33,335 bases of DNA from positions 1 through 33,335 of the forward strand of contig JALUUH010000118.1 of NCBI GenBank assembly GCA_027021445.1, written 5' to 3'. Position numbers and translations under genes: made by a program. Origin of the DNA: Gammaproteobacteria bacterium. Its GTDB lineage: Bacteria; Pseudomonadota; Gammaproteobacteria; S012-40. The notes beneath the pieces are model-generated. The model saw nothing but the letters and a program-made list of their open reading frames with translations. It did not search any database and had not been told where the DNA came from. Positions 8,660 through 16,987 of this stretch are shown here, piece by piece (position 1 is the first letter of the stretch; each line of letters begins with the position of its first letter).

Positions 8660-10435
8660 ATGAGAAACATTCTTGTTCCGGTTATTACCTATATTGTTGG
8701 CTTAGCTACGGGGCTAGGTTTATCCTATATGCCCTTGGGTTCAGATGACGAGCCCATAAGTTCAATGAATATCCCACCCATTACCGTTGAATCATCCGCA
8801 AATTCACAAGCTATCGAATTATTGGAAGACTCTCAATCATTACCCATAACAGAAACCGGAACTAATGGCCCTGTTGTCAGTATAGAGTTTTATGACAAAA
8901 ACAATGCGGTCATTTTATTGTCCCAAGGTATCCTCGTTGGAGAAAAACGTCAATTAATAACCACACTTCCATTCAATACCCATATTACTGCCGGTTCAGT
9001 CATCGACGAAGCCGGTCAACGAGTTCCGTTGAAAAATATAATCGGTGTAGATATTTTCAATCGACTTATCATTACTGACATCGATTTTCCGTTAGGACAA
9101 TACTTAACCATTAGCGATTCAATAAATCCCCTGTTCTTAGGGCAACAAGTTGATGTGCAGTTAACAACAACAAAACTAACCACCACGATTTCCTCATCAG
9201 GCGAAACCTTAACTGATTTTGGCTCCCTACATTATAAAATCCAACTCAATAATATTCAAAACTGGATAGGTGCGGCGCTCACCAATATCGATAAGCAATT
9301 GTTAGGAATGGTGGTACGTAGTACACAAGATTCAAACTATTTTGCCATCAGCGCAGATACCATTGAAAAAATATTCCAAAATACACGACTCTATAAAGCG
9401 CAAGATATACCCACATTTTACCTGAAACTTTTAGAGTCTCCTGAAGGGTTTATCGCCTTGTTAAAATCATTTAGCGAAAGTAAAAACTGGAATGCTATTA
9501 TGTCGCACGTGGCAAGATATGAAAATATTGAGGCTGATTACCAAGCATTAGCAAAACCCTATATCGTTAAAGCATTCAAAGAATATATTAAGGCTTCATT
9601 ACGTAACTTAGACTATGAGAAAGCCATTCGGGACCTCAGTTTTGCCAACACGCTGTTAGGCAAAAGCCCTGAATTATTATCGGTGGAAGCGAATATTTAT
9701 CGTGTTATTAATGATCCTAAAAAAGAACAACCCGTACTTGAAGAATTACTCGAACTCGATCCTAGTCAAGGCCCGAAAATAAGAGACCGGCTACGCCAGC
9801 TCGTGTTAGCAAATATCTATGAGCTATTAGATAACAAGCTCACTCAGCGTGCTATTGACCTATTAGAAGATGAAATATTACTCGATCAAAATTTCGCAGA
9901 ATTTCATTTATTATTAGGTCGTGCTTATTATTCCTTAAGCCAATACGAAGATGCGCTGAAGCACTTATTGCTCACCATCGATTTAGAGCCCGATCTTGAA
10001 ATACAATTACAATCAATGATCAACACCGCACAGCAACGCGCTGCCAGTGAAGATTTCATCGAAATCCCGATCACTGCGGAAGGCAAAATAATATATGTCG
10101 ATGTTATTATCAACCAGGGCAATGATAGCTATCGATTTGTTTTAGACACGGGTGCATCCTTCACTGCAATCACCGTAGATACCGCACACTCTTTGGGGCT
10201 TAACATTGACGAGTCTAGCCCGGTAATCATAAGTACCGCTAATGGGAAAACCCAAGCTTTTCGCACCACTCTAGATTCCATTGACTTAAATGGCGCGCTT
10301 GTCAATGATGTGCCTACCTTGGTTATCCAAGACTTAGGCAACAGAATTGATGGCCTACTGGGGCTGAGTTTCCTTTCCCACTTCAATGTAGAAATAAATC
10401 AGAATGATAATAAGCTAATATTAACAACACATTAG
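8660..10435 (+). CDS. Membrane-anchored TPR protein with C-terminal retropepsin-like aspartyl protease domain
   Basis: 591 residues. An N-terminal hydrophobic helix (about 4-26) should anchor the protein with the rest in the periplasm. Residues about 70-250 resemble a degenerate trypsin-like fold (a SQGILVGEKRQLITT segment), with no catalytic triad that I can see. Residues about 260-470 are helical and TPR-like. The C-terminal 110 residues form a clan AA aspartic protease domain: FVLDTGASFTAI with the active Asp at 496, a flap region, and the closing DGLLGLSFL. One Asp per chain means it would act as a homodimer. The family (TIGR02281-like) has no settled substrate in proteobacteria. It precedes pbpG by 93 bases, a gap that includes a palindrome copy. 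Confidence 0.8.
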   Translation: MRNILVPVITYIVGLATGLGLSYMPLGSDDEPISSMNIPPITVESSANSQAIELLEDSQSLPITETGTNGPVVSIEFYDKNNAVILLSQGILVGEKRQLITTLPFNTHITAGSVIDEAGQRVPLKNIIGVDIFNRLIITDIDFPLGQYLTISDSINPLFLGQQVDVQLTTTKLTTTISSSGETLTDFGSLHYKIQLNNIQNWIGAALTNIDKQLLGMVVRSTQDSNYFAISADTIEKIFQNTRLYKAQDIPTFYLKLLESPEGFIALLKSFSESKNWNAIMSHVARYENIEADYQALAKPYIVKAFKEYIKASLRNLDYEKAIRDLSFANTLLGKSPELLSVEANIYRVINDPKKEQPVLEELLELDPSQGPKIRDRLRQLVLANIYELLDNKLTQRAIDLLEDEILLDQNFAEFHLLLGRAYYSLSQYEDALKHLLLTIDLEPDLEIQLQSMINTAQQRAASEDFIEIPITAEGKIIYVDVIINQGNDSYRFVLDTGASFTAITVDTAHSLGLNIDESSPVIISTANGKTQAFRTTLDSIDLNGALVNDVPTLVIQDLGNRIDGLLGLSFLSHFNVEINQNDNKLILTTH

Positions 10436-10477
10436 ACCCTTATAGTTCAAGCATAAATAACAATCGGTCGATTAATT

Positions 10478-10500
10478 GCTAGGAGCTTGTCCGAGAACAC
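10478..10500. repeat. Copy of dispersed palindromic repeat (one arm plus loop)
   Basis: GCTAGGAGCTTGTCCGAGAA followed by CAC matches the left arm and loop of the dispersed palindrome. It lies 29 bases before the pbpG start. Confidence 0.7.
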
Positions 10501-10528
10501 CCATTAATTAATCCATAATTATCTAAAA

Positions 10529-11488
10529 ATGAAAATAATGCCCAAACACAATAACTTAGTAAACATTACAATCTTCGTCTGTTTCTTCATTCCAAACCCA
10601 GCTACCAGTGCGGATTCTAATCAACCTGAATCTGCAAAGATGCCTGCAGCCAACAAAGTTGCCCGTCTTAAATTTGACGAGTCAACAAAAATTAGTCACT
10701 ACCTCAATCCTAAAAAACTCTTTTTGCGATCAAGTGCCGCCCTTGTGATGGATACAAGTGACGGAAAAGTGCTATATGCCAGGGATGCAAATGAATTGCG
10801 CTCAATTGCATCCTTAACAAAATTAATGACGGCTATGGTTCTGCTCGATGCCAAACTTCCACTCACCGAAAAAATCAAAATTACCCGCAAAGACCGCGAC
10901 CGCTTACGTGGTTCCAAAAGTCGTGTTGCCTATGGCAGTATTATTACCCGTGAGGATTTGATGCTATTAGCATTAGCCGCTTCGGAAAATCGCGCCACCG
11001 CCGCTTTGGCCAGAACTTTTCCAGGGGGAAAACCCGCATTTGTAAAGGCGATGAACCAAAAAGCACAAACACTCGGTATGAAAAATACGGTATTCCGTGA
11101 CTCCAGCGGATTGCACAGCCAAAATAAATCCACCGCGAGAGACTTAGTAAAACTAGTCGCGGCCTCATATAATTACCCAAAGATCCGTGAAATGTCGACG
11201 ATGGGCAAACACTATGTCACCGATTTAAGATCAGGCTGGAAAATCGAATTTTTAAACACTAATCGGCTAGTGCGCAGAAAACAATGGGATATTGGTTTAT
11301 CAAAAACAGGCTACTTAGCCGATGCGGGTAATTGTCTCGTGATGCATGCAGAAATTTCAGGCCACCCGGTCATTATCGTGTTATTAAACTCTTGGGGTAA
11401 ACTCAGTAAATTTGGTGATGCCAATCGAATTAAACGCTGGTTAATGAATGCGGAGAAAAAACGCCAACGAGTAGTTGCCAACATATAA
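10529..11488 (+). CDS. pbpG: D-alanyl-D-alanine endopeptidase, PBP7 type (peptidase S11)
   Basis: 319 residues with all three penicillin-binding motifs in the right order: SLTK with nucleophile Ser95 and Lys98, SEN at 152-154, and KTG at 259-261. An N-terminal hydrophobic segment (about 10-26) followed by a Ser/Ala-rich stretch is a probable signal peptide, placing the enzyme in the periplasm. The short C-terminus lacks the extra domain of PBP5/6, which fits PBP7/PbpG, an endopeptidase that cuts D-Ala-meso-DAP cross-links. A second ATG three codons in (10538) is an equally possible start, and no strong ribosome site separates them. Confidence 0.9.
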   Translation: MKIMPKHNNLVNITIFVCFFIPNPATSADSNQPESAKMPAANKVARLKFDESTKISHYLNPKKLFLRSSAALVMDTSDGKVLYARDANELRSIASLTKLMTAMVLLDAKLPLTEKIKITRKDRDRLRGSKSRVAYGSIITREDLMLLALAASENRATAALARTFPGGKPAFVKAMNQKAQTLGMKNTVFRDSSGLHSQNKSTARDLVKLVAASYNYPKIREMSTMGKHYVTDLRSGWKIEFLNTNRLVRRKQWDIGLSKTGYLADAGNCLVMHAEISGHPVIIVLLNSWGKLSKFGDANRIKRWLMNAEKKRQRVVANI

Positions 11489-11551
11489 GATATTGCAGCG
11501 TTTTTAGGGTAATGGAAAATGCTCGCACCCACCAAAATACCCGACAAAACG

Positions 11552-11575
11552 AGTACTTCGGCAAGCTCCTAGGAG
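11552..11575. repeat. Copy of dispersed palindromic repeat (minus orientation, one arm)
   Basis: GGCAAGCTCCTAGGAG, read on the minus strand, gives CTCCTAGGAGCTTGCC, matching the left arm of the dispersed palindrome. It lies just past the 3' end of the small cytochrome gene. Confidence 0.6.
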
Positions 11576-11585
11576 TATAAGGAAA

Positions 11586-11888
11586 CTATTTGAACGTGCT
11601 ATTCTCTACCACATATTCAGCAAGTATTTTTGCTGACTCGCCCTGAATATTGGGAAATGCTGGCATTGAAATACTACCGGTTAAGACATGATTGGCTATA
11701 CGGTCAACGTCATTCATCTCGGCATTTAACACCATCACGCTATCACCTTCCGCTGCATGGCATTCAACGCAGGCTGCATTAAAAATATCTTTACCTGTCA
11801 TCTCGGCAGTTGGCTTAAAATCGTTAGTACGAGTACAAGATGACAAAAAAAGTCCAACAATTGCGGTCGTTAAAAATATCTTATTCAT
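11586..11888 (-). CDS. Small lipoprotein cytochrome c
   Basis: 100 residues. The signal peptide ends in a lipobox LSSC with Cys18, so the mature protein is probably lipid-anchored in a periplasm-facing membrane. One haem-binding site CVECH (Cys40, Cys43, His44) and a downstream MPAF (Met75), the likely sixth iron ligand, make it a class I monohaem c-type cytochrome. Such proteins shuttle electrons to terminal oxidases or serve dedicated dehydrogenases, but no partner enzyme is nearby. The gene is flanked on both sides by copies of the dispersed palindrome and faces pbpG convergently. Confidence 0.88.
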   Translation of the reverse strand: MNKIFLTTAIVGLFLSSCTRTNDFKPTAEMTGKDIFNAACVECHAAEGDSVMVLNAEMNDVDRIANHVLTGSISMPAFPNIQGESAKILAEYVVENSTFK

Positions 11889-11938
11889 TTCAGTTTCCCT
11901 ATTAGGCTGGATTATTAATTGAACCGAATTTTAACACT

Positions 11939-11962
11939 GGAGCTTGTCCGAGAACAGGCTCC
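11939..11962. repeat. Dispersed palindromic repeat, hairpin copy
   Basis: GGAGCTTGT, loop CCGAGA, ACAGGCTCC: a 9-base stem with one G-T wobble, upstream of the cytochrome gene. It combines the left arm seen at 10478 with the right arm seen at 3788. Confidence 0.75.
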
Positions 11963-12034
11963 TTTAAGTATAATCCTAAACTGAAAAAATCATTAATTAG
12001 TATTTTTTCGAAAATATTGACAGCTATACCCTAA

Positions 12035-14005
12035 TTACTCCACCACTTTAAAGAATCTAAAATTCCCCGCCGCTTGTCCGAGTATGCTGTCGTTCTCATC
12101 AACCAGATACGTTTGTATGCTCACACGACATTGCAATTCGGATTCAGCCATCTCGGTCGCAGCAGCACATTTAGCCTTATCACAATCCACCGTCGGCATA
12201 AAGTTATCTACCGCGTATAAATCACCGAACGGTACTGAATCACACAGAGCTAATGGCGCCGAACCCACGGCGTCGGTATGCGAGAACTCATAGGAATATT
12301 TAATCTGACTTCCCGTAGGCGCATTAGTCACTCTCGCTAACATTTCATCAGGTGCATCCCAGCTTATCACTGGACGCTTTTCATTCACTTGAGTGGGCTC
12401 ATTTGCCTGCCCCATTGCAACTCCGTCATATTTCGCCGATGCTTCAGGAACTAATGGGTGTGTACGAGTTAAGGTCTTCGTCACGCTGCTATTATCTGCG
12501 AAATTGGCGGTAATCGTGTAAGTCACTTCTTGATTGAGGCTGACACATACACCTTCCGAACGCGACTCATATTTCCCCATCTGCAACTCGAGGTTCACAC
12601 TTCCTGCCGTTAGTGCGCTCGAATCAGAAGACAAAATCGTTACACTATTAACTCCCTTGCCACCATCAAAGACATGAACGTTTGCGAGAAAACGAGCAAA
12701 GCCCGCGCTTTGATCACAGCCAAAACCACTATCATGGCTAATTTCAACATTTGAGATATGCGGCTCAGCATCGGCGGCATTGACTAAATAGGCAATCGCA
12801 GACCCTATTTTAGCTCCGGATATATTGCATAAATTCATGCTATTACCATTGGCTGAAGCGTGTTGTAAAAAGTTTAAGGCTTGGTCTGGATTTAATGCTG
12901 TTGTTGCAGAAAAATTACTGCCTTTCAAGTCTCGTTTGGCGAATAATACAACCAGCTCCTCATCGGTAAATGCTTGCACAGACTCTTCTGCCTGCGCATA
13001 ATTACTATCAATCTTGCTCAGTAAATTAGCATAAGCACTCACCGCAGCGTCAACATTTAACTGAGTGCCGCCAATGGCGCTATTGCTAGCAGAAATTATT
13101 TCTTCGGCAGTATAGGTTTTACCCTCCACAATGGCCTGAGCAAGTATCTTTGCCGATGCTTGAGGGATGGCCACTAAGTTACTGTTTTGACCACAGGCTT
13201 CGCGCGCCAAGCGACTCAAATACGAGGCCGCTTTTGCCGGGGTTGTGGTTGTGGCGTTTTTCATCGCACTCCATTCAGATTGAAACTGATACGCTTTATA
13301 GGCTAACTCAGCGTTCCCTCCTGCGGAAGATAGGCCATTCGCCAAACTAACCAGTCTCGTTGAATTGCTTGATGTCGACTGCGGCACCGAGATTGAAGAC
13401 CCTAAGCGAACCATATTGGAACTCACCATCCGCCGCAATGCATTAACAGATGCCGCTGAGGGTATCGCCGGCGTGCTTTCACCCGGCACTTTAACCACAT
13501 CTGACAGAACTTTCGCAGCGACATTAGTCTCTGGCGTTACATCAACCGTAGTGTCACCATCTGGCGCTACTGGAGCGCTTATGTCAACTTCATCCAAAGT
13601 TGCACGCACTTCATAGTAAAAATCATCCTCGTTACCATTTGCAGTCACCGCCTTGGGAACACTTGCAAAGCTATATTGACCGGCATCATCTGATGTAGTC
13701 TCATCGACCAGGGTTGAAACGCCACTTTTAGTTCTTTTATAGAGAGATACTTTGGCTTGTGCCAATTTCCGAGTACCAAATACCGATCGTCTAGGACTAT
13801 CAGAAGAAGACCTTAATTGAAGCTTTGCAGCAGGCAAGGCCGCAGCAGCAATAACACCGGATAGGGAAATAACACCAGCATCGACTACTCCTGCATCAAC
13901 GGTTTCTTGAGCACTATTTTCTGCCATACTTGAATCAAAAAGTTCGTTCAAACAAGCTGATAGGAGAAAGCAACTTAACATCACCACGCTTATTTTTATT
14001 TTCAT
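12035..14005 (-). CDS. Large lipoprotein of unknown function
   Basis: 656 residues. The signal peptide ends at the lipobox LLSAC (Cys18), so it is exported and lipid-modified. After a short DAGVVDAGV repeat, residues about 85-160 look like a carboxypeptidase-regulatory/CNA-B-like beta domain (AKVSLYKRT, DDAGQYSFASVP, DFYYEVRATLDE). The middle is helical and Ala/Ser rich. The C-terminal third has Ig-like spacing, with a VTYTITANFADNSSVTKTLTR segment and Cys residues that could pair. No enzyme motif is seen. It is transcribed alone and diverges from the gene at 14155. I do not recognise a family; a surface-exposed or adhesive role is only a guess. Confidence 0.75.
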   Translation of the reverse strand: MKIKISVVMLSCFLLSACLNELFDSSMAENSAQETVDAGVVDAGVISLSGVIAAAALPAAKLQLRSSSDSPRRSVFGTRKLAQAKVSLYKRTKSGVSTLVDETTSDDAGQYSFASVPKAVTANGNEDDFYYEVRATLDEVDISAPVAPDGDTTVDVTPETNVAAKVLSDVVKVPGESTPAIPSAASVNALRRMVSSNMVRLGSSISVPQSTSSNSTRLVSLANGLSSAGGNAELAYKAYQFQSEWSAMKNATTTTPAKAASYLSRLAREACGQNSNLVAIPQASAKILAQAIVEGKTYTAEEIISASNSAIGGTQLNVDAAVSAYANLLSKIDSNYAQAEESVQAFTDEELVVLFAKRDLKGSNFSATTALNPDQALNFLQHASANGNSMNLCNISGAKIGSAIAYLVNAADAEPHISNVEISHDSGFGCDQSAGFARFLANVHVFDGGKGVNSVTILSSDSSALTAGSVNLELQMGKYESRSEGVCVSLNQEVTYTITANFADNSSVTKTLTRTHPLVPEASAKYDGVAMGQANEPTQVNEKRPVISWDAPDEMLARVTNAPTGSQIKYSYEFSHTDAVGSAPLALCDSVPFGDLYAVDNFMPTVDCDKAKCAAATEMAESELQCRVSIQTYLVDENDSILGQAAGNFRFFKVVE

Positions 14006-14154
14006 TGTATAAGTGATCCTCTAATAATAATCCACCTGCATATTTCGACAACATTCTGTAGATTCTTTAGGCAATTACTCAGAATCATTTGGAACTTTAT
14101 ATTCTTCAAGATACACTCCCCCCGTACGCTCTTTAATTCAAAAGGAATCAATAA

Positions 14155-14610
14155 ATGTTCAGTAAACTATCTGTCGTTTTTTTACTGTTAATAACGCCTC
14201 TAACCAGTTGGTCAGCTTACGATTCCGCTAAAATTAAAAACGGCCTAAGTGAAAATAACAGATTATTTCTTATCGATAGTTGGAATAAATCAGCGCATAA
14301 ACCCACATGGGCAGCAGCGACCCAGATAAAACTCGGGAGTATTGAAGTTGGAGACGATCAAACTGAAATATCTTCACCCTATATAAATTTTAAACAAAAG
14401 AATATTGCGAAAGAAAGATGTAATGCATTAGCTCAAATTGCGCTAGCCCCTGCATCTAACGAGGAGAAAAAACAAATTACGGCGACTATTAACGCGTCCA
14501 CGGTTAGACACATTATCAAGTATGTAGATTTTAAAGGTCTTAGATTTGAAATAGAACCTATCATGCGCGGTGTCTTTGTAAGGCTACACTGTAGAATTAA
14601 ACCCATTTAA
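14155..14610 (+). CDS. Small secreted protein of unknown function
   Basis: 151 residues. Residues 1-21 form a signal peptide (hydrophobic run then SWSA), so the protein is exported. The mature part is polar, has Cys pairs near ERCNALAQIALAP and at the C-terminus (RLHCRIKPI), and shows a repetitive beta-like character. An AAAGGAATCA ribosome site precedes the ATG. I recognise no family. The neighbours at 12035 and 15057 are also exported proteins of unknown function, but there is no operon structure: the flanking gene at 12035 is divergent, and 15057 lies 446 bases downstream on the same strand. Confidence 0.65.
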   Translation: MFSKLSVVFLLLITPLTSWSAYDSAKIKNGLSENNRLFLIDSWNKSAHKPTWAAATQIKLGSIEVGDDQTEISSPYINFKQKNIAKERCNALAQIALAPASNEEKKQITATINASTVRHIIKYVDFKGLRFEIEPIMRGVFVRLHCRIKPI

Positions 14611-14993
14611 TGCAAACTCTTTTTCAAACTATCTAGTTCGCATTCAATCTCTAAAGGCAAAAATACTCCGCTTGCTCCCGAGTAAAAGAAAGCAACATAC
14701 TCAAGGGTTGAGTCTAAATGTTCCATCGCAAACTTATAAGAAATTTTATAAGCCTCAGATTTTTTTTGGATATACGACCCTGCTTATCTAAACAATGTGG
14801 CTAATGTTACGAGGCCTCGTTTTATCTGTTTTTTTTCATCCCCTACGAGTTTGCGCTTACTTGCGACTAATGGGAAAACCTCCAGCATACGCTGTCCTAG
14901 AATCCTGTAACTTTTGACAGCTATTTCCAGTAGCAGTGACATGTTTCCATACAAAAATGCTCTGCGCACTTGGGAAATCCCCCAGCAAAGCAT
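14607..14993 (-). pseudogene. Possible stop-interrupted ORF
   Basis: On the minus strand one frame reads from an ATG at 14993 for 69 codons to a TAA at 14784. It then continues in the same frame for about 58 more codons (SEAYKISYKFAMEHLDSTLE and on) to a TAA at 14607-14609. The second part reads like real protein, but I recognise no family and the start has no clear ribosome site. It may be a decayed gene or chance. The region also contains the 12-base palindrome ACGAGGCCTCGT at 14809-14820. Nothing else is visible between 14611 and 15056. Confidence 0.25.
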
Positions 14994-15056
14994 TTTCGTT
15001 ACCCCTGATATCGACCAAGAGGGGTTTAATATTCAAATTTTCTGAGGAGATTACTC

Positions 15057-15695
15057 ATGTTCAAAAAAGCGATCCTTTCCGCAATATTTACCTCGATTGT
15101 CATCTCATCATCTGTCGTAGCAAATGACTCATGGCGCGATTACGACCCGACTTTTTCATTAAATACCATAGTAGATCAATCTCGTCGCCATCACCTTCAG
15201 CGCCACGCTTTTGTAGGTAAAGAGCTACTGCTAAACGCAAAGGGTAATGCCGTAGCTTATGCGTGTGAAATACCGCCGACAGAACTGGGAACAAGCTCCG
15301 CGCTGTGTTTTGATATACCGCTCTATAATATGAAAACCGGTGCTTATGTGGGAATTTTGAAAGACCGGCTGGCAGACATTACCCCGCAGGCCGGAGGTGT
15401 CCTACTCGTTACTGTGACAAGCACGTTCAAATTTACTGAATGGAAAAAGAAACCCCAATTCACCACTCGCGTTTTGGGTAATGTACAACCCTTCATTAAA
15501 GGTTCTCCGACAATGACTCATTTAACAGGGGCAATCCCAAGTGCGGGAGATAATGACATTCTTTCAGGAACAAAGCGATTCCGCCACGCCAGTGGCACCG
15601 CGCGAGAATCGGGAGCCATTAACCTCTCTAGATTTCAAGGAGCTGTAGGTGATGAGGTAGCCTTTGATCTCATCTGGAATATTAAATTTGACTAA
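15057..15695 (+). CDS. Secreted protein of unknown function
   Basis: 212 residues with a classic signal peptide (MFKKAILSAIF through VVA, cleavage near residue 22-23). The mature protein is beta-rich and contains only two cysteines (CEIPP and LCFDIP), close enough to form a disulfide. No catalytic motif is apparent and I do not recognise the family. A GAGGAGAT ribosome site lies 5 bases before the ATG. The gene ends in a perfect inverted repeat (15717-15756), so it is probably transcribed alone. Confidence 0.7.
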   Translation: MFKKAILSAIFTSIVISSSVVANDSWRDYDPTFSLNTIVDQSRRHHLQRHAFVGKELLLNAKGNAVAYACEIPPTELGTSSALCFDIPLYNMKTGAYVGILKDRLADITPQAGGVLLVTVTSTFKFTEWKKKPQFTTRVLGNVQPFIKGSPTMTHLTGAIPSAGDNDILSGTKRFRHASGTARESGAINLSRFQGAVGDEVAFDLIWNIKFD

Positions 15696-15716
15696 GCGGT
15701 CTATTTTCATAACGCC

Positions 15717-15756
15717 TTAGGGCGTGTCATCACTTAATATGGCCGACACGCCCTAA
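15717..15756 (+). terminator. Inverted repeat, terminator-like, or element end
   Basis: TTAGGGCGTGTC (15717-15728) and GACACGCCCTAA (15745-15756) form a perfect 12-base stem with a 16-base loop, 21 bases after the stop at 15695. A short AAATTT follows, but no strong T-run. Its left arm and loop resemble a sequence at 23207, so this may be a repeat family member that also serves as a terminator. Confidence 0.6.
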
Positions 15757-15907
15757 ATTTCGCAGTTGAACGCGTCAACATTATTTGCAGCACATACACC
15801 ACCAATCAATTAAAGGTTGACAATATTACTATGTTTCTTTATATCTGAGTTATTCTTTCGTTAAAGGGATAGAGATTATTTTTTAATAACCTTGCTCTAT
15901 TGTTGGT

Positions 15908-16942
15908 ATGAAAATAACTAATTACATTATATTATCAACGTTTCTCTTAGTGACCCTTTTCTTTATAGGGGTACAAGCTACTGCCCAAACAATTTCTAAT
16001 TGCCTCTCTTGCCATGTTGATTTTGTACACCGTATTGCACAAAACATCGACCTTCAAAAGGGATGTAAAAACTGCCATGATGAATTCATCGTTAACACTG
16101 ACAAACATATCAAACCCTCTCCTCTCATAGTTGACCTTCAATCACACCTCGGAGTAAAAGTAGAAAACAAGGCTGACTTTGATTTAGAACATATTACACG
16201 TGGCATGAGTATGCCGCTGTATTACCAAACCTCACGTCTCGGCAACAACCCTAATCCTATGGTTTTAATTCCTGAGGGTGAATTCATTATGGGTTCTAAT
16301 GACCGCCAACCCGATGAAGGGCCACAACACAAAGTATTTCTCCATTCCTATTACATCGATATTTATGAAGTCACTAATCTGCAATATAAACACTTTATCA
16401 ATGAAACAGGTCGACGCTCACCTAAACATTTCGTGAACCGCACCTACCCAGAAGGGAAAACAGATCATCCAGTTACTCAAGTCTCGTGGAAAGATGCAGA
16501 TGCTTATTGCCGCTGGGCAGGCAAACGCCTACCCAGTGATCAAGAATGGGAAAAAGCGGCGCGTGGTATCGAGGGTCAATTTTTTCCATGGGGCAATGAA
16601 TTTGATCCCGCTAAAGCAAACACCCCGCAGCGCTGGGGCAATCTCGGCCTAGCAGGAGATACGACCCCAGTAGGCGCATTTGCTGCAGGAGTCAGTCCCT
16701 ATGGTGTCTTTGATATGTCAGGAAATGTCTGGGAATGGACAGACTCTTGGTACCAGGCTTATCCCGGCGATACCCACATAACAGAAAACTATGGTAAAAA
16801 ATACAAAACCCTAAAAGGTGGATCCTGGTGGGATTGCTCTTTCTATAAATGCGGAATATCTGCACCGACATACAATCGAAGTTTTTTTCTGCGTTCCACC
16901 AAAAATACAAGTTTTGGGTTTCGCTGTGCGCATGATTTATAA
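15908..16942 (+). CDS. Dihaem c-type cytochrome fused to FGE-sulfatase (SUMF1) domain
   Basis: 344 residues. A signal peptide or anchor (about 5-27) leads into two haem motifs, CLSCH (Cys32, Cys35, His36) and CKNCH (Cys53, Cys56, His57). The rest, from about 115, is a SUMF1/FGE-like domain: NPMVLIPEGEFIMGSND, IDIYEVTNLQYKHFI, WKDADAYCRWAGKRLPSDQE, WEKAARG, FDMSGNVWEWTDSW and FGFRCA. Near the end GGSWWDCSFYKCG places Cys310 and Cys315 with the C-x4-C spacing of formylglycine-generating enzyme catalytic cysteines, though one residue later after GGS than I recall for the human enzyme. No sulfatase gene is in the window. Function is unknown; a periplasmic redox or binding role is inferred. Confidence 0.82.
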   Translation: MKITNYIILSTFLLVTLFFIGVQATAQTISNCLSCHVDFVHRIAQNIDLQKGCKNCHDEFIVNTDKHIKPSPLIVDLQSHLGVKVENKADFDLEHITRGMSMPLYYQTSRLGNNPNPMVLIPEGEFIMGSNDRQPDEGPQHKVFLHSYYIDIYEVTNLQYKHFINETGRRSPKHFVNRTYPEGKTDHPVTQVSWKDADAYCRWAGKRLPSDQEWEKAARGIEGQFFPWGNEFDPAKANTPQRWGNLGLAGDTTPVGAFAAGVSPYGVFDMSGNVWEWTDSWYQAYPGDTHITENYGKKYKTLKGGSWWDCSFYKCGISAPTYNRSFFLRSTKNTSFGFRCAHDL

Positions 16943-16987
16943 AACACAAGTGCAAGATTTTTTGCTCTATATTTCGAGGTAACAACA

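Noticed and set aside
12068-12080. CTTGTCCGAGTA, similar to the dispersed palindrome core
   Set aside because: It is inside the large lipoprotein coding region and lacks both arms, so the match is probably chance.
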